From an uncultured Collinsella sp. (lineage in GTDB: Bacteria > Actinomycetota > Coriobacteriia > Coriobacteriales > Coriobacteriaceae): a stretch of DNA of 10,534 bases. The position numbers were made by a program, and so were the translations under genes. The DNA lies in NCBI GenBank assembly GCA_905194675.1, contig CAJJTG010000056.1, forward strand, positions 1 through 10,534, read 5' to 3'. This document shows, piece after piece, positions 1 to 4,932 of this stretch. The stretch's first letter is position 1. Each line of letters begins with the position of its first letter. Under the pieces are notes generated by a model. That model was not told where the DNA came from. It ran no database searches and saw only the letters and a list, made by a program, of their open reading frames with translations.

Positions 1-17
1 ATGAAGGAGCTTCCTTT

Positions 18-1238
18 ATGCATCTAGCCCGCCGCGCCTGGTGCCGAACGTATCAAACGGTTTTTCGCATCGCATTGCCGGTGCTGCCCTATACCGAGCC
101 ACGCATTTTAGAGCACGCTGAGGAAGTGCCCGCAGTGCTTCAAAAGCGTTCAATACACCATGTTCTTATCGTGACAGATCCCGGCATTGCCCGTCTGGGG
201 CTCACGGCACCGCTCGAGACAGCGCTCGCGTCCAAGGGAATTAGCGCTGCGGTCTATGCCGAAACGCGTGCGAACCCCACGGTCTCAAACGTGGAGGAAG
301 CGGCATCTCTGTATCGAGAGAGCGCCTGCCAGGCCATTATCGGCTTTGGCGGCGGTTCGGCCATGGACTGCGCCAAGGGCGTGGGCGCGCGCATCGCGCA
401 GCCAAAGAAGCCCATCAACAAGATGCGCGGCCTGTTGCGTATCCATCGTCGCCTGCCGCTGCTCATCGCCGTTCCCACCACGGCGGGCACGGGAAGCGAG
501 GTCACGCTTGCAGCGGTAATTACCGACGACGAGACGCACTACAAGTATCCCATTAACGACTTTGTGCTGATCCCGCGCTTTGCGGTGCACGACCCCGAGT
601 TTACACGTGGCCTGCCCGCCTCCATTACGGGGCAGACGGGTATGGATGCCCTGACGCATGCTGTCGAGGCCTTTATCGGCCGTAGCACCACGCCCTACAC
701 GCGCAAGATGGCGCGCCAGGCGGTGCAGCTCATCCACGACAATTTGCTCGAGGCCTATGAGCACGGGGAGAACATGCGTGCGCGCCGCAATATGCTTTCG
801 GCGGCGTATAAGGCGGGTGTTGCCTTTACGCGCTCCTATGTTGGATATGTGCATGCCATCGCACACAGCTTGGGCGGGCGTTACGGGATTCCGCACGGCT
901 TGGCCAACGCTATCATCCTGCCGCATATGCTTCGTGCCTATGGCGAAGCTGCTGCTCCTAAACTCGCCGATCTCGCCCGCATGGCCGGTATCGCGCCGGC
1001 TAACGCGCAGGACAGCCTGGCGGCCGAGGCCTTTATCGATTGGGTCGACCGCATGAACGCCGCCTTGGGCATACCCAAATATGTGACGGGCATTCGCCAC
1101 TCCGACATTCCTGAGATGGCGGCGCATGCCGATGCCGAGGCCAATCCCCTGTACCCCGTTCCGCTTTTAATGGACCGTTTGGAGCTCGAGCATATGTACG
1201 AGGTCGTTGCGGGTGGTATGTTTGAAGACGAGAACTAG
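18..1238 (+). CDS. Iron-containing alcohol dehydrogenase
   Basis: This 406-residue protein is a group III (Fe-type) alcohol dehydrogenase, which interconverts alcohols and aldehydes with NAD(P)H in the cytoplasm. The nucleotide-binding motif GGGSAMDCAK is at residues 111-120 and the family motif PTTAGTGSEVT at 153-163. The metal ligands of the family are all present: Asp210 and His214 (GMDALTHAVEAF), His279 (in VHAIAHSLGG, which also holds the conserved His283) and His293 (IPHGLANA). The length is normal for the family (380-400). AAGGAG at 4-9 lies 8 bases before the ATG and supports this start. A TGA at 2-4 could be the end of an upstream gene outside the window. The gene is coupled to the aldehyde dehydrogenase that follows, so the pair probably handles one aldehyde. 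The physiological alcohol cannot be told from sequence. Confidence 0.93.
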   Translation: MHLARRAWCRTYQTVFRIALPVLPYTEPRILEHAEEVPAVLQKRSIHHVLIVTDPGIARLGLTAPLETALASKGISAAVYAETRANPTVSNVEEAASLYRESACQAIIGFGGGSAMDCAKGVGARIAQPKKPINKMRGLLRIHRRLPLLIAVPTTAGTGSEVTLAAVITDDETHYKYPINDFVLIPRFAVHDPEFTRGLPASITGQTGMDALTHAVEAFIGRSTTPYTRKMARQAVQLIHDNLLEAYEHGENMRARRNMLSAAYKAGVAFTRSYVGYVHAIAHSLGGRYGIPHGLANAIILPHMLRAYGEAAAPKLADLARMAGIAPANAQDSLAAEAFIDWVDRMNAALGIPKYVTGIRHSDIPEMAAHADAEANPLYPVPLLMDRLELEHMYEVVAGGMFEDEN

Positions 1239-1243
1239 GAGGG
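1236..1243 (+). promoter_or_regulatory. Ribosome binding site overlapping the upstream stop codon
   Basis: The stop codon TAG (1236-1238) of the alcohol dehydrogenase gene is read through into TAGGAGGG, so the Shine-Dalgarno sequence AGGAGG (1237-1242) begins inside it. The next ATG is at 1247, 4 bases later. This arrangement makes translational coupling of the two dehydrogenases likely. Confidence 0.8.
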
Positions 1244-1246
1244 CCC

Positions 1247-2626
1247 ATGAACACCGAGGAAATTGCGCGCATCGTCGGCGATCAGCGCGCCTACTTTAAG
1301 ACGCACGCCACGTTTGGTGTCGATGCTCGACGTCGTGCGCTCGTGAGTTTACGCGATGCGGTGCGGGCCCACGAGGCCGATATTGCCCATGCGCTCAAGA
1401 CCGATTTGGGTAAGTCACATGACGAGGCGTATATGTGCGAGATCGGCACCTCGCTTTCCGAGATTCGACATCAGATTGCGCATGTGGCCCGATGGAGCCG
1501 TGCCCACTTGCGCCCGTGCGACCTCGCCAATGCTATTAGTGTGTGCAAGACGCAGTCCGTGCCCTATGGCGTCACACTCATCATGGCTCCGTGGAACTAC
1601 CCGTTTTTGCTGACGCTCGAGCCGCTCGCTGGCGCTCTTGCCGCGGGCAACACCGTGGTCATCAAGCCGAGTGCCTATGCTCCGGCATCGAGCGCAGTGC
1701 TCAAGCAAATCTGCGAAGAAGCGTTTGATTCGCGCCTGGTGGCAGTTGTCGAGGGCGGGCGCGCCGAGAACGAAGCACTGCTCGATGAGTGCTGGGACAA
1801 GATCTTCTTTACCGGTAGCGTTCCGGTCGGCAAGCTCGTCATGGAGCGCGCAAGTAAAAACCTTACGCCTGTGACGCTTGAACTGGGCGGAAAGAGTCCC
1901 TGCATCGTGGATGCGACGGCAAACTTGAAGGTCGCGGCACGGCGTATCGCCTTTGGTAAATGGCTCAACGTGGGGCAGACCTGCGTGGCGCCCGACTACC
2001 TGCTGGTCGATGCGCGCGTGCACGACGAGCTGCTGGACCTCATCAAGGAGGAGGCCCGCCGCATGTTTGGCGAGCATCCGCTCGACAATGAGAATTACGG
2101 TCATATTGTCAACGCTAAGCATTTCGCGCGCGTGCGCGGGCTGATCGACCCCGACAAGGTTGTGCTGGGAGGTACCGCGCGCGAGTCGTCGCTCAAGATT
2201 GAGCCGACGATTTTGGACGGCGTGGCGCCTGAGGACGCCGTAATGCAGGAGGAGATTTTCGGCCCAATCTTGCCGGTGCTGACGTTTGAGAGCTTGGATG
2301 AGGCCGAGGCGTTCATCACGAATCACCCGACGCCGCTGGCCCTGTATGTCTTTAGTCAGGATCGCGCGGTTCAGCAGCGCTTTGTGCGCTACGTACCCTT
2401 TGGCGGCGGCTGCGTTAATGACACCATCATGCACCTGGCTACGAGCCATATGGGCTTTGGCGGCATGGGAGCGAGCGGTATGGGGCAGTACCATGGACGC
2501 GAGAGCTTCGAAACGTTTAGCCACAAGAAGAGCATCGTGAACAAGGCAACGTGGCTGGACGTGCCATTCCGCTACGCTCCTTACGCAAGCTGGAAGCACA
2601 AGTTCGTGCGCATGTTTGTGCATTAG
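1247..2626 (+). CDS. NAD(P)-dependent aldehyde dehydrogenase, class 3-like
   Basis: This 459-residue enzyme belongs to the aldehyde dehydrogenase superfamily, which oxidises aldehydes to carboxylic acids in the cytoplasm. The motifs appear in order: APWNYP with Asn117, VIKPS with Lys140 (cofactor binding), FTGS at 188-191, LELGGKSP with general-base Glu212, NVGQTCVAPD with catalytic Cys246, and EIFGP with Glu336. The length below 480 residues and the Cys region (GQTCVAPDYLLV) fit the class 3 / fatty-aldehyde-type branch (YwdH-like) rather than the 490-500 residue class 1/2 enzymes. The C-terminus is basic and hydrophobic (SWKHKFVRMF), as in some membrane-associated class 3 members, but no clear transmembrane helix is present. 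The start is fixed by the AGGAGG that overlaps the preceding stop codon. With the alcohol dehydrogenase it could form an alcohol-aldehyde-acid route; the substrate is unknown. Confidence 0.94.
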   Translation: MNTEEIARIVGDQRAYFKTHATFGVDARRRALVSLRDAVRAHEADIAHALKTDLGKSHDEAYMCEIGTSLSEIRHQIAHVARWSRAHLRPCDLANAISVCKTQSVPYGVTLIMAPWNYPFLLTLEPLAGALAAGNTVVIKPSAYAPASSAVLKQICEEAFDSRLVAVVEGGRAENEALLDECWDKIFFTGSVPVGKLVMERASKNLTPVTLELGGKSPCIVDATANLKVAARRIAFGKWLNVGQTCVAPDYLLVDARVHDELLDLIKEEARRMFGEHPLDNENYGHIVNAKHFARVRGLIDPDKVVLGGTARESSLKIEPTILDGVAPEDAVMQEEIFGPILPVLTFESLDEAEAFITNHPTPLALYVFSQDRAVQQRFVRYVPFGGGCVNDTIMHLATSHMGFGGMGASGMGQYHGRESFETFSHKKSIVNKATWLDVPFRYAPYASWKHKFVRMFVH

Positions 2627-2650
2627 AATCAGATGACATAGGGATAAACA

Positions 2651-2686
2651 AAGTGGCCGCCCCCGCGTAAGCGAAGACGGCCACTT
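2651..2686. terminator. Hairpin with GNRA-type loop after the dehydrogenase operon
   Basis: AAGTGGCCG (2651-2659) pairs perfectly with CGGCCACTT (2678-2686). Between them lie a symmetrical CCCC/AAGA internal loop and a short CGC/GCG stem closed by GTAA, a GNRA tetraloop. On the plus strand only TT follows, so it is a weak terminator for the dehydrogenase operon. On the minus strand the stem is followed by TTTGTTTAT, a better U-tract. It could be a bidirectional terminator, or a structured 5' leader element for the small ORF that starts 6 bases later. Confidence 0.5.
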
Positions 2687-2692
2687 CTCACG

Positions 2693-2872
2693 ATGAAAAC
2701 GTGTATCGGAGTTGGCAAGACCCGCTGCCACGGGTGCCATCCGTGTTCCTATCTTATCTGCAAGCGTTCCGTTGCGCAAGCGTTGCGGCAAACGATTGAA
2801 AGACGCAGACAGGATGAATTTGTGTCCGCACGGGCCCGTAGACTTCTCAACTACGTTGTGGATGCTCGCTAA
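2693..2872 (+). CDS. Hypothetical small Cys/His-rich protein (59 aa)
   Basis: An ATG-started reading frame of 59 codons fills the gap after the dehydrogenases. I do not recognise the family. Its N-terminal third holds five cysteines (4, 12, 15, 18, 23) and two histidines (13, 16), with the core CHGCHPC. This is the kind of cluster that binds zinc or another metal. Residues 24-59 are rich in Arg and predicted to be helical (ALRQTIERRR, ARARRLLNYVV), which could bind nucleic acid or a partner protein. Against it: no Shine-Dalgarno is visible before the ATG, the hairpin ends 6 bases upstream, about 33 of 59 codons end in G/C (less than its neighbours), and AGA is used three times. For it: the clustered Cys residues and a stop only 18 bases before the next small gene. 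The case for it being real is about even. Confidence 0.45.
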   Translation: MKTCIGVGKTRCHGCHPCSYLICKRSVAQALRQTIERRRQDEFVSARARRLLNYVVDAR

Positions 2873-2880
2873 TCGGTAAT

Positions 2881-2885
2881 GGAGG
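2881..2885 (+). promoter_or_regulatory. Shine-Dalgarno GGAGG selecting a GTG start
   Basis: GGAGG lies 5 bases before a GTG at 2891. The in-frame ATG at 2879 overlaps this motif and has no ribosome site of its own upstream (CTCGCTAATCGGTA), so GTG 2891 is the better start. Confidence 0.7.
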
Positions 2886-2890
2886 CGCAC

Positions 2891-3070
2891 GTGTTTGATG
2901 ACGATGACCTGTTCGATCTGACAGACGATCCGTTTGAGTGGGATATGCTACTCGATGACGATGAGTTGGAGCAGGACCGTAAGAAGCAAAAGGATAAGAA
3001 CGCCCGGGGTAAAGGTTCGAATAAAAAGGACAAGCGTCGCCGAGGTCTGTTCGGCGGGCTCTTTGGGTGA
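2891..3070 (+). CDS. Hypothetical small acidic/basic protein (59 aa, GTG start)
   Basis: I do not recognise the family. With the GTG start the protein has 59 residues and a strongly split charge. Residues 1-29 are very acidic (FDDDDLFDLTDDPFEWDMLLDD), with hydrophobic residues at regular intervals. Residues 30-52 are Lys/Arg-rich and low in complexity (KKQKDKNARGK, NKKDKRRR). It ends in RGLFGGLFG. The form suggests a disordered adaptor or a protein that binds a basic partner through its N-terminus and nucleic acid through its C-terminus; this is inference only. No membrane segment or Cys is present. An alternative start is the ATG at 2879 (63 aa), but GGAGG at 2881-2885 favours the GTG. It lies 18 bases after the Cys-rich ORF and upstream of an independent promoter for the phosphoesterase. 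Confidence 0.65.
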   Translation: MFDDDDLFDLTDDPFEWDMLLDDDELEQDRKKQKDKNARGKGSNKKDKRRRGLFGGLFG

Positions 3071-3096
3071 CTGTCTCATCGCCGCGTCTGTATACT
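3067..3096 (+). promoter_or_regulatory. Probable sigma-A promoter of the phosphoesterase gene
   Basis: TATACT at 3091-3096 matches five of six bases of the -10 consensus. GTGACT at 3067-3072 matches four of six of TTGACA with an 18-base spacer. Transcription would start near 3103, about 34 bases before the chosen ATG at 3137. The -35 box overlaps the stop codon of the preceding small gene. Confidence 0.55.
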
Positions 3097-3123
3097 AAAC
3101 AGGTCTTATACGCGTTGCGAAAT

Positions 3124-3128
3124 GAGGA
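3124..3128 (+). promoter_or_regulatory. Shine-Dalgarno GAGGA fixing the phosphoesterase start
   Basis: GAGGA is 8 bases before ATG 3137. A longer frame opens at ATG 3122, but this motif would then lie inside the coding region, and the family normally begins right at the FTADLH motif. Confidence 0.7.
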
Positions 3129-3136
3129 CAGAGACG

Positions 3137-3682
3137 ATGATGTGGTTTACCGCCGACCTGCACCTGGGCGATACGAATATCTTGCACGACATGGATCGAC
3201 CGTTTGATTCGGTCGAGGAGATGAACCGCAAGGTCATCGATGCCATCAATGAGTGCGTGGCTGTGGACGACCGCCTCTATATCTTGGGAGACTTTACCTA
3301 TCGTTTGCCCCTGGTGGAGGCGGTGCGCCTGCGCGAGCGCATCGAATGTCAGAACGTAACGCTCATCCGCGGTAACCATGACGACGACTGGGAAGATCCA
3401 GACGCGCCGCACATTTGGGATGAGGTGCGCGATTATCTGGAGGTCGCCCCCGGTTACGCTAAGGGCCATCGCCTGGTAATGAGCCATTACCCCATGCTCA
3501 GCTGGAATGGCAAGGCGCGCGGCGCCATCATGCTGCACGGGCACATTCACAGCAGGGGAGACCGCACCAACGCGCGCAATCGCGATCGCGAGCGCCCAGT
3601 CCTTCGCTACGACGTTGGCCTCGATGCCAACAACTACAAGCCCGTTAGCCGCGACCAGATCCTGGGCTTCTTTGGACTCTAG
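3137..3682 (+). CDS. Calcineurin-like metallophosphoesterase
   Basis: This 181-residue protein is a small cytoplasmic metallophosphoesterase of the COG4186 type. The family hydrolyses phosphomono- or diesters with two metal ions; the natural substrate of this branch is not established. The five metal/catalytic blocks are in order: DLHLGDTNI with Asp7 and His9, GDF with Asp52, GNHDD with Asn80 and His81, SHYPMLSW with His117, and LHGHIHSRGD with His136 and His138. The strand DVGLDAN near 159-165 and the KPVS turn are usual for the group. It is a single compact domain with no signal peptide or added domain, so it is complete. The start at 3137 (MMWFTADLH) is chosen over 3122 because of the GAGGA site. 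It has its own promoter and a strong terminator, so it is probably monocistronic. Confidence 0.93.
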   Translation: MMWFTADLHLGDTNILHDMDRPFDSVEEMNRKVIDAINECVAVDDRLYILGDFTYRLPLVEAVRLRERIECQNVTLIRGNHDDDWEDPDAPHIWDEVRDYLEVAPGYAKGHRLVMSHYPMLSWNGKARGAIMLHGHIHSRGDRTNARNRDRERPVLRYDVGLDANNYKPVSRDQILGFFGL

Positions 3683-3701
3683 CTGTAAGTGCAGGTAGAA
3701 T
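3673..3701 (+). promoter_or_regulatory. Possible promoter of the antiterminator gene
   Basis: TAGAAT at 3696-3701 (five of six -10 bases) lies 17 bases after TGGACT at 3673-3678 (four of six -35 bases). Transcription would start near 3708, inside the 5' arm of the terminator hairpin. Transcripts starting here would lack about half of that arm and could escape termination, while read-through from the phosphoesterase would be stopped. Confidence 0.4.
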
Positions 3702-3702
3702 G

Positions 3703-3737
3703 AACGCGCCGCGCGGATGGTCTGCACGGCGCGTTTT
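3703..3737 (+). terminator. Intrinsic terminator after the phosphoesterase gene
   Basis: AACGCGCCG (3703-3711) pairs with CGGCGCGTT (3727-3735), a 9-bp GC-rich stem. After one mismatch, three more inner pairs are possible. TTTT follows at 3734-3737. It separates the phosphoesterase from the antiterminator gene. Confidence 0.75.
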
Positions 3738-3755
3738 AGTAGGAGCGATGATTCC

Positions 3756-4592
3756 ATGAGGGCTATCCAGCGCATTAACCACAACGCTGCCATCTGCGAA
3801 GATGGCGCGGGGCGTCAGCTTATCGCGCTGGGCCGCGGTATCGGCTTTGGCGATATGCCGCATGAGGTCGACCTGGATGTCATCACGCGTACCTTTTACG
3901 GCATCGATTCAAAGTACCTGGCGTTTATCGATGAGGTCGACCCCGAGGTGCTGGAGTTTTCTGCTCAGCTGGCCGATATCGCGACCGGACAGCTTTCGTA
4001 CGAATTGAGTCCTAACCTTCCCATTACATTGGCAGACCATATTCAGTTTGCCATTAAGCGCGCCCGCGAACACATGGTGGTGTCGTTGCCGCTTGAGCGC
4101 GATCTGGAGCAGCTGCATCCCATCGAATACCGCTTGGGCGAGCTGGCTGTTCGCGGCATCCAGAAGAGCTTTCATGTGCGCATGCCCCGAAGCGAGGCCG
4201 CGGGCATTGCCATGTCGATTGTCAACGCATCGGTTAAGCCGAGCGAGCGGCGCGTGCTTGCCGAGCAGCACGAGGAGCGACTGCTCGATATGACGGTCGC
4301 GATTATTCAAGAAGAGTTGGGTGTGACGGTCGATCGCTCGTCGTTCGCCTTTGCCCGCTTTGCCACTCATGTGCGCTATCTGCTCGACCGCGTGGCAAAG
4401 AAAGAGCCGATCGATACCGAGAACTCCGGTCTTTACGACGTGCTCGTGGAGCAGTATCCGGCGGCATCGCGTTGCGCTCACCGTGTCGACGATCTGATTC
4501 AAGAGACCTTTGGCGAGCCATTGGCCCAAGAGGAGCTCGTCTATCTGATCATGCATGTGAATCGCGTGGCTTCTGTCCACTCGGATAAATAG
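3756..4592 (+). CDS. licT: BglG/LicT-family transcription antiterminator (CAT-PRD-PRD)
   Basis: This 278-residue RNA-binding protein stops premature termination in sugar operons when their PTS permease is active. Residues 1-55 are the CAT RNA-binding domain (RINHNAAI with Asn10; LGRGIGFG at 25-32). PRD1 spans about 65-170 and PRD2 about 175-278. LicT of Bacillus subtilis has 277 residues. Three of the four regulatory PRD histidines are present: His95 (LADHIQFAI), His205 (FATHVRYLL) and His267 (LIMHVNRV). The second PRD1 histidine, normally in an EAGFIALH-type motif, is replaced by Ser154 (EAAGIAMSIVNA). In this family PRD1 is usually the negative site phosphorylated by the cognate EII and PRD2 the positive site phosphorylated by HPr. 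The ATG at 3756 is chosen because AGGAG (3741-3745) lies 10 bases upstream and the CAT domain starts here; an in-frame ATG at 3717 lies in the terminator. Its target is almost certainly the RAT element at 4705-4741. Confidence 0.95.
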   Translation: MRAIQRINHNAAICEDGAGRQLIALGRGIGFGDMPHEVDLDVITRTFYGIDSKYLAFIDEVDPEVLEFSAQLADIATGQLSYELSPNLPITLADHIQFAIKRAREHMVVSLPLERDLEQLHPIEYRLGELAVRGIQKSFHVRMPRSEAAGIAMSIVNASVKPSERRVLAEQHEERLLDMTVAIIQEELGVTVDRSSFAFARFATHVRYLLDRVAKKEPIDTENSGLYDVLVEQYPAASRCAHRVDDLIQETFGEPLAQEELVYLIMHVNRVASVHSDK

Positions 4593-4620
4593 GCTCTCTG
4601 GTATTTCCTTTCCGTCATGG

Positions 4621-4657
4621 CGACCGTTCGCGGGTCGTTTGCTACCGTTCGTCGGTA
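4621..4657. repeat. Two operator-like inverted repeats, 21 bp apart
   Basis: CGACC/GGTCG (4621-4625 and 4633-4637) and TACCG/CGGTA (4643-4647 and 4653-4657) are two short palindromes. They share the direct repeat ACCGTTCG (4623-4630 and 4644-4651), whose copies are exactly 21 bases, or two helical turns, apart. They lie about 30-65 bases upstream of the -10 box of the PTS gene, where the -35 region is weak. They may bind a dimeric regulator. Alternatively the first, followed by TTT, is a weak terminator of the antiterminator gene. Confidence 0.4.
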
Positions 4658-4687
4658 ATCTGAGCCGCAACGAACGCATCTGCCGCA

Positions 4688-4693
4688 TATACT
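4688..4693 (+). promoter_or_regulatory. Probable -10 box of the PTS operon
   Basis: TATACT matches five of six -10 bases and is identical to the -10 box proposed for the phosphoesterase gene. No good -35 hexamer lies 16-18 bases upstream (CCGCAA at 4665-4670), so the promoter may need an activator. Transcription would start near 4700, about five bases before the RAT hairpin, as is usual for RAT-controlled operons. Confidence 0.55.
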
Positions 4694-4704
4694 CGCCGTG
4701 TGTT

Positions 4705-4741
4705 GGGTGTTACTCACGGCGCAGCTCCGAGAGGCACTACC
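4705..4741 (+). promoter_or_regulatory. Ribonucleic antiterminator (RAT) site
   Basis: The 5' side, GGGTGTTACTC (4705-4715), shares TGTTACT with the classical RAT sequence. The 3' side, GGCACTACC (4733-4741), matches its GGCAAAACC end at seven of nine bases. Pairing gives the RAT pattern of short stems split by internal loops: GG/CC (4705-4706 with 4740-4741), GTG/CAC (4707-4709 with 4735-4737), an asymmetric loop, then CTC/GAG (4713-4715 with 4729-4731). The apical loop of 13 bases is longer than in the Bacillus examples. The 3' half is shared with the terminator, so the two structures exclude each other. The antiterminator gene directly upstream encodes the expected ligand. Confidence 0.8.
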
Positions 4742-4794
4742 GATTCTGCCGAGACCATAATTGGGTCTCTGTCGGTTGTGCGCGGGGCTTTTTT
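4724..4794 (+). terminator. Leader terminator controlled by the RAT
   Basis: The hairpin has a base GCTCC/GGGGC (4724-4728 with 4784-4788, one G-U pair), a middle stem GCAC/GTGC and ACCGA/TCGGT (4734-4743 with 4772-4781, one mismatch), and a top stem GAGACC/GGTCTC (4751-4756 with 4764-4769). Six T follow directly at 4789-4794. It would end transcription before the PTS gene unless the RAT forms first. Confidence 0.85.
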
Positions 4795-4932
4795 CATGTC
4801 GATCCACCCGGGAATCACATGCAAATCAATCTCTTGCCAACTGGTATCGCGCGCTGCGCAGGCGCGAGCGGAATCGTGCGTCTTGGTGCCGTGAAGTCCC
4901 ACGGCCTTTAGTTGGAAGAGAAGGGATTCGAC
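4795..4932 (+). other. Structured 5' leader of the PTS gene, non-coding
   Basis: This 138-base stretch between the leader terminator and the PTS start codon holds no convincing gene. Two hairpins are visible: TCGCGC/GCGCGA (4847-4852 with 4862-4867) and GCCGTG/CACGGC (4888-4893 with 4900-4905). Neither has a proper T-tract. The Shine-Dalgarno GAAGGGA at 4920-4926 lies clear of both, 6 bases before the ATG. Reading frames crossing this area also cross the RAT and terminator and are probably not genes. Confidence 0.55.

Noticed and set aside
1..27. ATG at position 1 as a start codon
   Set aside because: Its frame ends at TAG 25-27 after eight codons, and the AAGGAG inside it serves as the ribosome site of the ATG at 18.
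285..1127. Minus-strand frame of 280 codons opposite the alcohol dehydrogenase gene
   Set aside because: Shadow of a conserved gene with all catalytic motifs; no domain or ribosome site of its own.
1415..2890. Open minus-strand frame of 491 codons opposite the aldehyde dehydrogenase gene
   Set aside because: It is a shadow of the GC-rich codons of a clearly recognised enzyme, has no recognisable domain, and is rich in Arg, His and Leu as expected of an antisense frame.
3909..4688. Minus-strand frame of 259 codons opposite the antiterminator gene
   Set aside because: The plus-strand frame has a complete CAT-PRD-PRD architecture; the opposite frame shows no recognisable motif.
4541..4807. Minus-strand 88-codon frame across the end of the antiterminator gene and the leader
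   Set aside because: It overlaps the conserved PRD2 end and the RAT/terminator; no family features.
4639..4911. Plus-strand 90-codon frame across the PTS leader
   Set aside because: It covers the -10 box, RAT and terminator, has no ribosome site, and its composition is not protein-like. The RNA structures explain this stretch better.
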